A stretch of 64,000 bases of DNA from Paenarthrobacter sp. GOM3 (GTDB lineage Bacteria; Actinomycetota; Actinomycetes; Actinomycetales; Micrococcaceae). Both the position numbers and the translations under genes were made by a program. Shown here piece by piece: positions 43,032 through 52,441 of the stretch. The DNA lies in contig NZ_CP136562.1 in the NCBI RefSeq assembly GCF_018215265.2, positions 2,356,001-2,420,000 of the forward strand, written 5' to 3'. Below the pieces are notes generated by a model, which worked only from the letters and a program-made list of their open reading frames with translations, was not told the DNA's origin and ran no database searches. Numbering within the stretch: position 1 is the stretch's first letter; every line of letters begins with the position of its first letter.

Positions 43032-44752
43032 TTGTTGACGTCCCTCTGGTCGGCGTTACCCAGAACAGCTGCTGCGGGTGACGGGGCCTCTGCGGTGTGA
43101 ACCTGGGCCAACTCGGGGTGGTGGAGGTCCAGTGCCGGGCGCTCGGAGCGGATGCGGGGCAAGGAAGTGAAGTTGTGGCGCGGCGGCGGGCAGGACGTAG
43201 CCCATTCCAGTGAGGCACCGAAGCCCCAAGGATCATCAACTTCAACCTTCTTGTTGCTGCGCCAGGTGATGTAGACGTTCCAGAAGAACGGCAGCAACGA
43301 AGCGCCCAGTACGAAGGAGGAGATAGTGGAGAACTGGTTCATCCACGTGAAGTTATCCTGCGGCATGTAGTCGGCGTAACGACGCGGCATGCCTTCGACA
43401 CCCAGCCAGTGCTGGATAAGGAATGTGCCGTGGAAACCGAGGAACAACAGCCAGAAGTGGATCTTACCCAGGCGCTCGTTGAGCATCTTGCCCGTCCACT
43501 TGGGCCACCAGAAGTAGAAGCCTGCGAACATGGCGAACACAACCGTACCGAAGACCACGTAGTGGAAGTGCGCCACCACGAAGTAGGAGTCCGAGACGTG
43601 GAAGTCAAGCGGCGGCGAAGCCAGGATGATGCCCGTCAGACCACCGAAGAGGAACGTCACCAGGAACCCGATGCTCCAGAGCATGGGGGTTTCGAAAGTG
43701 ATGGAGCCCTGCCAGAGCGTTCCGATCCAGTTGAAGAACTTCACGCCGGTCGGAACCGCAATAAGCATGGTCATGAAGGCGAAGAACGGCAGCAACACTG
43801 AACCGGTCACGTACATGTGGTGTGCCCACACAGTGACGGAGAGCGCGGCGATGGCGATGGTGGCGTAGACAAGACCCTTGTAACCGAAGATCGGCTTGCG
43901 GCTGAACACCGGGAAGATCTCAGAAACAATGCCGAAGAACGGCAAGGCGATGATGTACACCTCGGGGTGTCCGAAGAACCAGAACAGGTGCTGCCAGAGA
44001 ACGGCACCGCCATTTTCGGGGTCAAAGATGTGAGCTCCGAAGCGACGGTCTGCGCCGAGTGCGAACAGTGCAGCGGCCAGAGGCGGGAAGGCCATCAGGA
44101 CGAGGATAGCCGTCACGAGGGTGTTCCAGGTGAAGATCGGCATACGCCACATGGTCATGCCCGGTGCACGCATGCAGATGATCGTGGTGATGAAGTTGAC
44201 GGCACCAAGGATGGTTCCGAAGCCCGACAGCGCGAGGCCGAAGACCCACAGGTCTCCACCGACACCAGGACTAAACGTGGTGTTGGACAGCGGAGCATAG
44301 GCGAACCAACCGAAGGATGCAGCACCCTGGGGGGTGATGAAACCTGAGACGGCGATGGTGGAGCCGAAGAGGAAGAACCAGAATGCCAGTGCGTTCAAAC
44401 GCGGGAAGGCGACATCGGGGGCACCGATTTGCAGCGGCATGATGACGTTGGCGAAGCCGGCGAACAGCGGCGTTGCGAACATCAGGAGCATCACGGTGCC
44501 GTGCATCGTGAACATCTGGTTGTACTGCTCTTTGGTCTGCAGGATCTGCATGCCGGGTTCGAACAGCTCAGCACGGATCAGCAGGGCCATGACGCCGCCG
44601 AGGCAGAAGAACACGAAGGATGCAATCAGGTACATGTACCCGATGGTCTTGTGGTCCGTGGAGGTGATCCAGTTGACGACGATGCGCCCCTTGGATTTAG
44701 GAACTACCGGAGCCTCTAGGATCCCCGGTGCGGATTGAGTGTACGTAGCCAC
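43028..44752 (-). CDS. ctaD: Cytochrome c oxidase subunit I
   Basis: 574-aa catalytic subunit of aa3-type oxidase with 12 predicted membrane helices. Heme a and a3-CuB ligands are visible in [11 protein letters not shown], the HPEVYI cross-linked His-Tyr motif ([16 protein letters not shown]), [10 protein letters not shown] and [11 protein letters not shown]. The K-channel region around the HPEVY motif is normal. GTG 44752 has AAGGGGAG. It is separated from ctaC by 10 nt. Confidence 0.97.
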   Translation of the reverse strand: MATYTQSAPGILEAPVVPKSKGRIVVNWITSTDHKTIGYMYLIASFVFFCLGGVMALLIRAELFEPGMQILQTKEQYNQMFTMHGTVMLLMFATPLFAGFANVIMPLQIGAPDVAFPRLNALAFWFFLFGSTIAVSGFITPQGAASFGWFAYAPLSNTTFSPGVGGDLWVFGLALSGFGTILGAVNFITTIICMRAPGMTMWRMPIFTWNTLVTAILVLMAFPPLAAALFALGADRRFGAHIFDPENGGAVLWQHLFWFFGHPEVYIIALPFFGIVSEIFPVFSRKPIFGYKGLVYATIAIAALSVTVWAHHMYVTGSVLLPFFAFMTMLIAVPTGVKFFNWIGTLWQGSITFETPMLWSIGFLVTFLFGGLTGIILASPPLDFHVSDSYFVVAHFHYVVFGTVVFAMFAGFYFWWPKWTGKMLNERLGKIHFWLLFLGFHGTFLIQHWLGVEGMPRRYADYMPQDNFTWMNQFSTISSFVLGASLLPFFWNVYITWRSNKKVEVDDPWGFGASLEWATSCPPPRHNFTSLPRIRSERPALDLHHPELAQVHTAEAPSPAAAVLGNADQRDVNK

Positions 44753-44762
44753 GTCGCTCCCC

Positions 44763-45632
44763 TTACTTTTCGTTCAGGTTCGGATTGCGGTCGTATTCCG
44801 CACCGAGCAGGCCCGTATTGCCTTCCTGGCGAAGCTTGTCCATGTGGGTCTGGAATTCAGACTCGGAGACAACCTTGACGCGGAAGAGCATTTCGGAGTG
44901 GTATTCACCGCAGAGTTCGGCACACTTGCCATCGAAGGTGCCCTCCTTGGTGGGAGTGAACCTGATGTAGTTCGTCTTGCCAGGGATCATGTCGCGCTTC
45001 TGGAGGAAGGCGGGAACCCAGAATGAGTGGATGACGTCGCGGGAGTTCAGCTCCAGGTCCACGGACTTGCCAACCGGCAGGTACAACGTGGGAAGGAGTT
45101 CCTTGTCGACATCGTTGCCGGTCAGGTGGGCCTGGACGCCGGCCTCGTGGAGGTCTTCATTGACGACCTCACCCTTTTTGTAGTTGAAATCCCATGCCCA
45201 CTGCTTGCCGCGGACGTCAACAACGACGTCGGCAGGCTGCGAACGGTCATCGATCGCACGCTGGTCCTGGTCGGTGAAGTAGAAGAACACCAGCACCATG
45301 AACAGCGGAATGGTCAAGTAAAAGACCTCAAGCGGCAGGTTGTAGCTGAGCTGCTTGGGGAATCCCGTGGTGCCCTTGCGGCGACGGTAAGCGATGATGC
45401 ACCAGACCAAGAGGCCCCACGTGATAATACCGACTGCCAAGGCGGCGATCCATGAGTTGACCCAGAGGTCCATGATCCGGTCAGTGTGGTTGGTCGTGCC
45501 GCGCTCTGTTGGCAGCCAACCCTTCTCTACCTCTGGTGAACATCCGGTCAAAACCAACGCGCCGGCGACTGCCAAGCCAGTGATCGAGGTGATCTTTATG
45601 CGTCGGCTGCCGGTTCGGTTCTGCGAACTCAC
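44763..45632 (-). CDS. ctaC: Cytochrome c oxidase subunit II
   Basis: 289-aa lipoprotein subunit that holds the CuA centre. GTG 45632 with GAGGAAGG upstream gives a signal peptide ending in the lipobox LTGC, Cys31. Two membrane helices follow ([20 protein letters not shown] and [19 protein letters not shown]). The CuA ligands are in [11 protein letters not shown] and [12 protein letters not shown]. An in-frame extension to 45689 is unlikely. First of the ctaC-ctaD-ctaF operon. Confidence 0.96.
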   Translation of the reverse strand: MSSQNRTGSRRIKITSITGLAVAGALVLTGCSPEVEKGWLPTERGTTNHTDRIMDLWVNSWIAALAVGIITWGLLVWCIIAYRRRKGTTGFPKQLSYNLPLEVFYLTIPLFMVLVFFYFTDQDQRAIDDRSQPADVVVDVRGKQWAWDFNYKKGEVVNEDLHEAGVQAHLTGNDVDKELLPTLYLPVGKSVDLELNSRDVIHSFWVPAFLQKRDMIPGKTNYIRFTPTKEGTFDGKCAELCGEYHSEMLFRVKVVSESEFQTHMDKLRQEGNTGLLGAEYDRNPNLNEK

Positions 45633-45746
45633 AGACGGCCCTTCCTCTTGTTGCTGTCTCCCGGCAGGCGTAAGGCGCACCGGGCACACTAAAAGTTTTA
45701 CTACCCGATGTAGAGCTTACCGCTATCAAGCGGTTTTCGCGCACAT

Positions 45747-45797
45747 GTCGGCGCCGTGGCTCCCAACGCGTTTTACCGCGTTCGAAGTGGCGCCGAC
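45747..45797. terminator. Nested hairpin downstream of erpA
   Basis: Outer stem GTCGGCGCC/GGCGCCGAC (45747-45755, 45789-45797) encloses AACGCG/CGCGTT (45765-45770, 45777-45782). A further stem CCGCT/AGCGG followed by TTTT on the plus strand lies at 45719-45737. Placed between erpA and ctaC; likely ends erpA transcription, though no T run follows on the minus strand. Confidence 0.5.
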
Positions 45798-45815
45798 GTG
45801 CAGCGACGGCTCACA

Positions 45816-46205
45816 TCAGTGGAATGAATCACCGCAGGCGCAGGACCCGCCGGCGTTCGGGTTATCAATGGTGAAGCCCTGCTTCGAAATGGTGTCTTCG
45901 AAGTCGATGCTTGCGCCGCTGAGGTACGGGACACTCATCTTGTCCACCACGACCTCGACGCCGTCATAGTCACGGACGGCGTCGCCGTCGAGCAGGCGCT
46001 CGTCGAAGTAGAGCTGGTAGATCAAGCCGGAGCATCCGCCGGGCTGGACTGCAACGCGCAGCCGAAGATCGGTGCGCCCTTCCTGCTCGAGGAGGCTGCG
46101 GACCTTGCCTGCGGCGACGTCGGTCAGATTGACCTCGTGCGTGGCCAGTTCGTCGTTGGCGACGACCTGCGTTCCGGTGCTGTTTTCGTTGGTTGCAGTG
46201 CTCAT
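45816..46205 (-). CDS. erpA: Iron-sulfur cluster insertion protein ErpA
   Basis: 129-aa A-type carrier of Fe-S clusters. The three conserved cysteines are in GGCSGLIYQL and in the C-terminal CACGDSF, i.e. the HesB/IscA/ErpA signature. The N-terminal 25 residues are a short extension. AAGAAGG precedes ATG 46205. It lies upstream of the oxidase ctaC operon and close to the bcc genes, whose Rieske subunit needs an Fe-S cluster; a large inverted repeat stands upstream. Confidence 0.93.
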   Translation of the reverse strand: MSTATNENSTGTQVVANDELATHEVNLTDVAAGKVRSLLEQEGRTDLRLRVAVQPGGCSGLIYQLYFDERLLDGDAVRDYDGVEVVVDKMSVPYLSGASIDFEDTISKQGFTIDNPNAGGSCACGDSFH

Positions 46206-46266
46206 TGGCCTACCTTCTTATGAAGCTCTTGGCGGCCGCGCCGGGACGCTGCCTGCCCTTACCCAA

Positions 46267-46328
46267 TTACGTACGGGTTATAGCTAATGCTACGTCGCGC
46301 AGACGCTTAGCTATAACTCCTGACGTAA
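46267..46328. repeat. Long AT-rich inverted repeat upstream of erpA
   Basis: A perfect 11-bp pair GTTATAGCTAA (46277-46287) / TTAGCTATAAC (46307-46317), 19 bp apart, extends imperfectly outward as TTACGT..GG.GTTATAG to about 21-22 nt per arm. It lies 62-123 bp before the erpA ATG. It is strikingly AT-rich for this genome and is not followed by a T run, so it looks more like an operator or RNA switch than a terminator. Confidence 0.55.
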
Positions 46329-46369
46329 CCACCTACGGTATTTACTTGTTCCCGGCGCGCCCTTTTGGT

Positions 46370-47803
46370 TCAGTCCGCCAGGCCTTCGGCATTGAGCCTG
46401 GCCAACATGAACGCTTCTGCAAGCACTGCATGGCGGAAATCGCCGATATGCAGTGACTCGTTGGCGCTGTGGGCCCTGGAATCAGGGTCTTCCACTCCGG
46501 TCACGAGGATCTGCACTTCCGGGTACATTTCCAGGAGGTCTGCGATGAAGGGTATGGATCCACCAATCCCCATCTCGACCGGCTCCACTCCCCACGACTC
46601 CCCCAGCGCCCAGAGGGCCACCCTGGCCGCTGCCGATGAGGTATCCGTAGAGAACGCGTCGCCCCGCTCCCCCGGGGTAAAGGTCACCTTGGCACCGAAC
46701 GGGGCATTGGATTCGACGTGCTGCCGCAGGGCGTCCATGGCGGCCTCGGGGTCCTGCCCGGGGGCCAGCCGCATGCTGAACTTGGCTCGCGCGGCCGGAA
46801 TGAGCGTGTTGGAGGCAACATCCACCGCCGGCACGTCCATGCCGATGATCGAAAGTGCGGGCTTGGTCCACAGCCGCGAAGCGATAGTCCCGCTGCCGGC
46901 GAGCCGCACGCCGTCGAGCACTGACGCGTCGGCCCGATAGTCCGCTTCGGCGAGGTCCACGGCTACCTCGTCCCGGCCCACCAGGCCGGCGACAGCGACG
47001 TTGCCCTCGTCATCATGGAGGGTCGCGATGAGCCGAGACAGGAGGGTTGGGGCGTCGAGCACAGGGCCGCCGAACATTCCTGAATGCACCGCATGGTCGA
47101 GCACGCGGACTTCAAAAGTGCCATCAACCAACCCGCGCAAGCTGGTTGTCAGGGCCGGTACGCCAACTTTCCAGTTGCTGGAGTCGGCAACAACAATCAC
47201 GTCTGCACGCAAAAGTTCGCGGTGCTCCTCAAGGAAAGTCCTGAAGGTGGGCGAACCCGCTTCTTCCTCGCCTTCGAAGAAAAAGGTCACCCCCAGACCG
47301 AATTCCTCGCCCAGGACGTGGGTGGCGGCAGCGTAGGCCGCCAAGTGGGCCATGATGCCTGCCTTGTCATCAGCGGCGCCGCGACCATACAACCGACCAT
47401 CACGTTCCTCCGCAGAGAACGGCTCCGAATCCCACAGTCCGCGGTCTCCGGGGGGCTGCACGTCGTGGTGCGCGTACAGGAGGATGGTCGGCTTGCCTTC
47501 CGCTGCGGGACGGCGCGCGACGACGGCAGGGCCGCCGGGGGTGCCGTCGCTTTTGTCGCAACGAAGGATCCGGACGTCTTCCATGCCGGTTGCTTTCACC
47601 AGTGCGGCAACAGCTTCGGCGCTCTTGTCCAGTTCCGAAGGGTCGAAGCTGGGCCAGGCAATGCCCGGTATGGCAACCAGGTCTTTCAAGGAGGCCAGAG
47701 TGGTGTCGAATGAGTCATGGACCGCCCGGGAAAGTGCCTCCACCGGGGTAGCGCCGGAGTCCAGGTGCTTGTTCTGCGGGGTCTCCGCATGTGCTGAAGT
47801 CAT
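46370..47803 (-). CDS. M20 family dipeptidase
   Basis: 477-aa zinc peptidase of the M20/ArgE/DapE group. Metal and catalytic segments are LYAHHDVQPPGD, GRGAADDKAGIMAHLAAY and FFEGEEEAGSP. The lid/dimerisation domain occupies roughly residues 215-370. No signal peptide; cytosolic dipeptidase is the likely role. ATG 47803 gives MTSAHAETPQNK; in-frame codons up to 48139 overlap the divergent DUF3043 gene and are not expected to be coding. Confidence 0.9.
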   Translation of the reverse strand: MTSAHAETPQNKHLDSGATPVEALSRAVHDSFDTTLASLKDLVAIPGIAWPSFDPSELDKSAEAVAALVKATGMEDVRILRCDKSDGTPGGPAVVARRPAAEGKPTILLYAHHDVQPPGDRGLWDSEPFSAEERDGRLYGRGAADDKAGIMAHLAAYAAATHVLGEEFGLGVTFFFEGEEEAGSPTFRTFLEEHRELLRADVIVVADSSNWKVGVPALTTSLRGLVDGTFEVRVLDHAVHSGMFGGPVLDAPTLLSRLIATLHDDEGNVAVAGLVGRDEVAVDLAEADYRADASVLDGVRLAGSGTIASRLWTKPALSIIGMDVPAVDVASNTLIPAARAKFSMRLAPGQDPEAAMDALRQHVESNAPFGAKVTFTPGERGDAFSTDTSSAAARVALWALGESWGVEPVEMGIGGSIPFIADLLEMYPEVQILVTGVEDPDSRAHSANESLHIGDFRHAVLAEAFMLARLNAEGLAD

Positions 47804-47907
47804 GGGCCACACTTTACCGCTGGGCATTCTCCCGGCGGGGCAGGCTCGGAGCTGCCCTTTGGAGCGCCGGCAACCGGAGGCGTAACCTGCGCCACCTCGG
47901 TGCGGGG

Positions 47908-47913
47908 TATTCT
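47908..47913 (+). promoter_or_regulatory. -10 box, leaderless DUF3043 gene
   Basis: TATTCT ends 6 nt before GTG 47920; no ribosome site. Confidence 0.45.
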
Positions 47914-47919
47914 GTAGGG

Positions 47920-48513
47920 GTGTTCGGACGCAAAAAGGAAGAGCCCAGCGCTCAATCAGTAGTAGACCAGGCCTATGCCACCGCCCAGGAGCCCGTAGCC
48001 GGAAAGGGCGCCCCCACGCCCAGGCGGAAGGACCAGGAGGCAGCCCGCAAGCGCCCGCTGGTGCCCACCGACCGTAAGGCTTCCAAAGCGGCGGAACGGG
48101 TGGCCATCCAGGACCAGCGGCAGAAGATGCGGCAGGCACTGGATACGGGTGACGAAAAATTCCTGCCGCTTAGGGACAAGGGTCCCCAGAAGAGGTATGT
48201 CCGAGACTACGTCGACGCACGGTTCAGCCTGGGCGAGTACCTGATGTTCGGCGCCTTGTTGTTTGTTGTCATCTCCTTGATCATTCCCACCACGAGCGCG
48301 GGTATCAGTTACGTCCTGGTGGGCTTCTGGATCATGTTCCTCGCGGTGTTCGTCGATGTTTTCATCCTCTCGCGCAAGTTGCGGAAGAAGCTCACTGAGA
48401 AGTTCGGGGAAGTAGAGCGTGGCTCCGTCTGGTACGGATGCATGCGCGCCCTTCAGTTCCGCAAGCTTCGCCTGCCCAAGCCGCAGGTAAAGCGCGGGCA
48501 GTACCCGGCCTAA
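47920..48513 (+). CDS. DUF3043 family membrane protein
   Basis: 197-aa protein with the actinobacterial DUF3043 layout: start VFGRKKEE, a basic low-complexity region, then DKGPQKRYVRDYVDARFS, and two membrane helices (YLMFGALLFVVISLIIP and SYVLVGFWIMFLAVFVDVFIL). The C-terminus is basic (RKLRLPKPQVKRGQ) and cytoplasmic. Function unknown. GTG 47920 directly follows a leaderless -10 box. Confidence 0.85.
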   Translation: MFGRKKEEPSAQSVVDQAYATAQEPVAGKGAPTPRRKDQEAARKRPLVPTDRKASKAAERVAIQDQRQKMRQALDTGDEKFLPLRDKGPQKRYVRDYVDARFSLGEYLMFGALLFVVISLIIPTTSAGISYVLVGFWIMFLAVFVDVFILSRKLRKKLTEKFGEVERGSVWYGCMRALQFRKLRLPKPQVKRGQYPA

Positions 48514-48530
48514 GGCCCCGACCCCTGTCA

Positions 48531-48575
48531 AATGAATGAAGGCCCCGGACCATGGTCCGGGGCCTTCATTCATTT
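48531..48575. terminator. Bidirectional terminator, DUF3043 gene and pyrD
   Basis: Perfect palindrome AATGAATGAAGGCCCCGGAC and its complement around CATG, then TTTTG. Serves the two convergent genes. Confidence 0.88.
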
Positions 48576-48584
48576 TGTTCTAGG

Positions 48585-49664
48585 TTAGCGGCCTGAGGCC
48601 TGCCGGAGTTTCACGAGGCCCTTGTTGATCCGAGCCGCCCAGAACGGACCTTCATAAAGGAACGCAGTGTAGCCCTGTACCAGCGTGGCGCCGGCCTCAA
48701 GACGCTCGTGGACATCCTGCGGTGATTCGACGCCCCCCACCGCGATCAGCACGAGGTCATCGCCGACAGCCCCCTTGAGCCTGCGAAGGACCTCCAAAGA
48801 CCGCTGCTTGAGGGGCGCCCCCGACAAGCCTCCGGCACCGATGGATTCCACCTTGGCAGTTTCAGAAGCGAGCCCTTCGCGGGAGATCGTTGTGTTGGTT
48901 GCGATGATTCCATCCAACCTGAGGTCCAGCGCGAGCTTGGCTACATCGTCGATGTCTTCGTTGGACAGGTCCGGGGCGATCTTGACCAGCAGGGGTACGT
49001 GGCGTCCGGCGGCTTCGTCTGCAGCGTCGCCGACGGCCCGCAGCAACGGACGCAGGGTCTCCACGTTCTGCAGCAACCTCAGGCCCGGAGTGTTTGGTGA
49101 ACTGACATTGACTACGAGGTAGTCCGCGGCAGGAGCCAGGCTACGGGCGCTCACCAGGTAGTCCTCCGTGGCGTCGTCGAGGTCCACCACCTTGGTCTTG
49201 CCGATGTTCACCCCGATGATGGGCCTGGTGTCCCGGTGGGCTTTCTGCAAAGCAGCCCGTGCGGACTTGAGACGGGGCGCAACAGCAGCAGCGCCGTCGT
49301 TGTTGAATCCCATCCGGTTGATGACAGCCCGGTCCTCGATCAGGCGGAACAGGCGTGGTTTTTCGTTGCCCGGCTGCGCTTGGCCCGTGATGGTCCCCAC
49401 TTCGACGTGGCCGAAACCCAGTTCCGTCAGGGCCTCAATACCGTGGCCTTCCTTGTCGAAACCCGCTGCCAGTCCGAACGGCGACGGGAAGCTTAGGCCC
49501 AGCGCTTCGGTGCGGAGCGAAGCATCGGGGGCGGTCATGCGGGCAAGGACCCGGCCGGCGCCCGAGCGGTGGGCTGCACGGATTCCCTGGAATCCGATCT
49601 TGTGGGCCTTCTCGGCATCCATCCAGGAGAAAGCCAACTTAAAGAATGTGGGGTAAAAACGCAT
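48585..49664 (-). CDS. pyrD: Dihydroorotate dehydrogenase (quinone), class 2
   Basis: Fourth step of pyrimidine synthesis; passes electrons to menaquinone. 359 aa from ATG 49664. N-terminal amphipathic segment FYPTFFKLAFSWMDAEKAHKIGF inserts in the membrane, as in class 2 enzymes. GLAAGFDKEG, AVINRMGFNND, NVSSPNTPGLR (catalytic Ser) and VGGVESPQDVHERLEAGA are diagnostic. The codons from 49757 to 49664 would overlap the divergent flavoprotein gene and its promoter. Confidence 0.96.
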   Translation of the reverse strand: MRFYPTFFKLAFSWMDAEKAHKIGFQGIRAAHRSGAGRVLARMTAPDASLRTEALGLSFPSPFGLAAGFDKEGHGIEALTELGFGHVEVGTITGQAQPGNEKPRLFRLIEDRAVINRMGFNNDGAAAVAPRLKSARAALQKAHRDTRPIIGVNIGKTKVVDLDDATEDYLVSARSLAPAADYLVVNVSSPNTPGLRLLQNVETLRPLLRAVGDAADEAAGRHVPLLVKIAPDLSNEDIDDVAKLALDLRLDGIIATNTTISREGLASETAKVESIGAGGLSGAPLKQRSLEVLRRLKGAVGDDLVLIAVGGVESPQDVHERLEAGATLVQGYTAFLYEGPFWAARINKGLVKLRQASGR

Positions 49665-49720
49665 GGTCTTAGTTTTGCGGTTCGCGGACAACTCGCCAAA
49701 CCCATGACCGAACCTGGCGC

Positions 49721-49726
49721 TAGCAT
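49721..49726 (+). promoter_or_regulatory. -10 box of leaderless flavoprotein operon
   Basis: TAGCAT ends 6 nt before ATG 49733; no ribosome site. Confidence 0.45.
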
Positions 49727-49732
49727 GTACGC

Positions 49733-51424
49733 ATGCCGCCGGAAAATAGTGACGCACATCATCCCCACTGCAGCAACAACAGGATCACTGCCGACGTCGT
49801 CGTGGTGGGGGCGGGCCTGTCGGGTCTCGTTGCCGCCGCCACAGCATACGCAGCTGGCAAGTCGGTGGCCATCCTGGACCAGGAACCGGAAGCTTCGGTT
49901 GGCGGCCAGGCGCATTGGTCCTTCGGCGGCCTCTTCATGGTGGATACGCCGGAGCAGAGACGGCTGGGGGTAAAGGACAGCAAGGACCTTGCACTTTCCG
50001 ACTGGCTGGCTTCCGCCGCTTTCGACCGACCGGTGGATTCGAATGCCCTGGAGTGGGCCGAAGCCTATGTGGACTTCGCCGCCGGTGGGAAGCGTGCCTG
50101 GCTGAAGAGCCTCGGGGTTGGTATCTTTCCGCTGGTCCAGTGGGCGGAGCGGGGAGGATACGGGCCACAGGGACACGGCAATTCGGTACCCCGCTTCCAC
50201 GTCACCTGGGGCACGGGACCAGCACTGGTGGAACCGTTCCTGGGAAAGGTGCTCGAAGGCGTCGAAGCCGGACGAGTGTCGCTCCACTTCCGGCACAGGG
50301 CCCTGGCCCTGGCCATGACAGCCGGCAAGGTGGCTGGCGTTGTCGGAGAAATCCTGGAACCTTCGACGGCGGTGCGGGGCCAGGCCTCGTCCAGGATCGC
50401 CGTTGGGGAATTCGAGGCTTCGGCCGGAGCGGTTGTGGTCACAACTGGGGGCATAGGCGCCAACCATGGAGCAGTCCGACGCCAATGGCCCGGGGGCAGG
50501 CCGCCGGCGCACATGCTCAGCGGCGTGCCCGCGTCAGTCGATGGTGAATTCCTTTCAGTGGTGCAATCCGCCGGCGCCGCCCTGATTAACGGTGACAGGA
50601 TGTGGCACTACCCGGAAGGTATCCATAACTACGATCCCGTGTGGCCGATGCACGGCATCCGCATCCTTCCCGGGCCCTCATCCTTGTGGCTTGATGCGGA
50701 GGGACACCAACTGCCGGCGCCGCTGTTCCCGGGGTATGACTCGCTTGGCGCCCTCCGTCACATCGTGACAACAGGCCACAGCCATTCGTGGTTCGTCCTC
50801 AACCGCACCATTGCCCTGAAGGAACTCGCTCTGTCAGGTTCCGAACAAAACCCGGACCTGACTGGCAAGGACGTCAGGCTCCTTGCGTCGCGGTTGAGGG
50901 CGGGAGGCGACTCCCCCATCCAGCGGTTCCTGGACCGGGGCGTGGACTTCTTGCAGGCGGCCACCCCCGGGCAGCTCGCATCAAAAATGAACCATTTGGT
51001 GGGCGAAGACCTGATACAGCACGATGCACTGGAGTCCCTGGTGAGCGCCCGGGATCGCCAGGTGGCAAGTGGGCTCGGCAAGGATCCGCAGCTTGCAGCC
51101 ATCAGGGCAGCGAGGCGGTTTGCCACCGACAAGCTGATGCGGGTGGCTCCCCCGCACCGCCTGACCGACCCTGCGCACGGTCCGCTTATCGCCATCCGGC
51201 TGTCGGTGCTGACCAGGAAAAGCCTGGGTGGCCTCCGGACAGACTTGGCGTCCAGGGTGATGGACGACGAAGGACGAGCCATTCCCGGGCTCTACGCCGC
51301 CGGAGAAGCTGCCGGGTTCGGCGGCGGAGGCATCCACGGCTACCGGGCACTGGAAGGGACGTTCCTGGGTGGTTGCCTCTTCACCGGAAGGGTGGCGGGA
51401 AGGCAGGCGGCCGCTTTTGTCTAA
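49733..51424 (+). CDS. KsdD-like FAD-binding dehydrogenase
   Basis: 563-aa flavoprotein of the fumarate reductase/3-ketosteroid 1-dehydrogenase superfamily. FAD-binding motif is DVVVVGAGLSGLVAAATAYAAG, near residue 21, then the SVGGQAHWSFGGLFMVDTPEQRR active-site region and a C-terminal GLYAAGEAAGFGGGGIHGYRALEGTFLG second FAD segment. It belongs to the uncharacterised 'FAD-binding dehydrogenase' branch; steroid activity is not implied. The next gene starts 9 nt after its stop, so an operon with two hydrolases is likely. Confidence 0.87.
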   Translation: MPPENSDAHHPHCSNNRITADVVVVGAGLSGLVAAATAYAAGKSVAILDQEPEASVGGQAHWSFGGLFMVDTPEQRRLGVKDSKDLALSDWLASAAFDRPVDSNALEWAEAYVDFAAGGKRAWLKSLGVGIFPLVQWAERGGYGPQGHGNSVPRFHVTWGTGPALVEPFLGKVLEGVEAGRVSLHFRHRALALAMTAGKVAGVVGEILEPSTAVRGQASSRIAVGEFEASAGAVVVTTGGIGANHGAVRRQWPGGRPPAHMLSGVPASVDGEFLSVVQSAGAALINGDRMWHYPEGIHNYDPVWPMHGIRILPGPSSLWLDAEGHQLPAPLFPGYDSLGALRHIVTTGHSHSWFVLNRTIALKELALSGSEQNPDLTGKDVRLLASRLRAGGDSPIQRFLDRGVDFLQAATPGQLASKMNHLVGEDLIQHDALESLVSARDRQVASGLGKDPQLAAIRAARRFATDKLMRVAPPHRLTDPAHGPLIAIRLSVLTRKSLGGLRTDLASRVMDDEGRAIPGLYAAGEAAGFGGGGIHGYRALEGTFLGGCLFTGRVAGRQAAAFV

Positions 51425-51427
51425 GCT
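51422..51427 (+). promoter_or_regulatory. Internal -10 box at flavoprotein stop codon
   Basis: TAAGCT overlaps the TAA stop and ends 6 nt before ATG 51434, an internal leaderless start that could uncouple the hydrolase genes from the flavoprotein gene. Confidence 0.35.
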
Positions 51428-51433
51428 GGAGCC

Positions 51434-52441
51434 ATGGAGTGGACCGCTGACATCCTGGGGACCGGCTTCCAGTCCTGCAGCATTGACGCCGCAGGGCCGG
51501 ATGGCGTGGTCCGTCATGCCACGCTGATCCGTTACCGGGCAGCAAGCGAAGTAAACGGTTCGGCGCGACGGCTGGGCGTTGTCCTGTTCCTGCATGGCTG
51601 GAGTGACTACTTCTTCAATACCGAGCTCGCGGAGTTTTGGTCGGGCCAGGGATATGAGTTCTATGCGCTGGACATGCACAACCATGGACGAAGCCTCCAG
51701 CCCGGACATCCCGGTGGTTATGTTGCCAACCTGACCGACTACGACGCCGAGATCAACCAGGCCATCGAGGCGATTCGCCAGGACCGTTCAGGGTCCCCGG
51801 CGGAAAGCCTGACACTCATGGGTCACTCCACCGGTGGGCTCGTGGCCGCCCTCTGGGCGAGCCGACACCCTGGAATGGTCCAGTACCTCATTCTCGACAG
51901 TCCCTGGTTGGAGATGCATGGCAGTTCAATGGTCCGCCGGGCAGCGCACGCCATGGTGGCGCCTTTGGCGAGGTTTCGCCCCGAAACCGTCCTGAAATTG
52001 CCGGAACGCGGATTCTACTTCCGCAGCATCAGCAGTTCCGCAGAGGGCGAATGGCACCTGGACGAGAAGTACCGGCCTCCAATGGCCTTTCCCGTTCGGG
52101 CTGGATGGCTCAGCGCCGTCTTCGCCGGCCAATCCCAGGTGGCTCGCGGGTTACATCTGGAAATTCCCGTCCTGGTCCTGATGTCCTCAGCCAGCGCCAA
52201 CGGCATGGTGTGGCAGGAATCCATGCGCCGTTCAGACGCCGTGCTCGATGTCGGCGTCATGGCATTGCGGGCCATGGCACTGGGCCGGACCGTCACTTTG
52301 GAGCGCATCGATGGCGGCCTCCATGACGTTTTCCTGTCTGCACCGGCCGTACGGAAGGACGCCTACGGCCGCCTGGCCCGATGGATCAAGGGCTTCATGC
52401 AGGACGAAGCACCGGATGAACAACACAAGGGGGACACGTGA
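51434..52441 (+). CDS. Alpha/beta hydrolase, serine aminopeptidase S33-like
   Basis: 335-aa serine hydrolase of the monoacylglycerol-lipase/S33 type. The oxyanion segment is VLFLHGWSDYFFNTELAEFW, the nucleophile elbow LMGHSTGGLVAALW, and a His near the end in GGLHDVFLS. It is similar over its whole length to the next protein, indicating tandem duplication. Substrate unknown; ester or lipid hydrolysis is the family expectation. Confidence 0.88.
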   Translation: MEWTADILGTGFQSCSIDAAGPDGVVRHATLIRYRAASEVNGSARRLGVVLFLHGWSDYFFNTELAEFWSGQGYEFYALDMHNHGRSLQPGHPGGYVANLTDYDAEINQAIEAIRQDRSGSPAESLTLMGHSTGGLVAALWASRHPGMVQYLILDSPWLEMHGSSMVRRAAHAMVAPLARFRPETVLKLPERGFYFRSISSSAEGEWHLDEKYRPPMAFPVRAGWLSAVFAGQSQVARGLHLEIPVLVLMSSASANGMVWQESMRRSDAVLDVGVMALRAMALGRTVTLERIDGGLHDVFLSAPAVRKDAYGRLARWIKGFMQDEAPDEQHKGDT

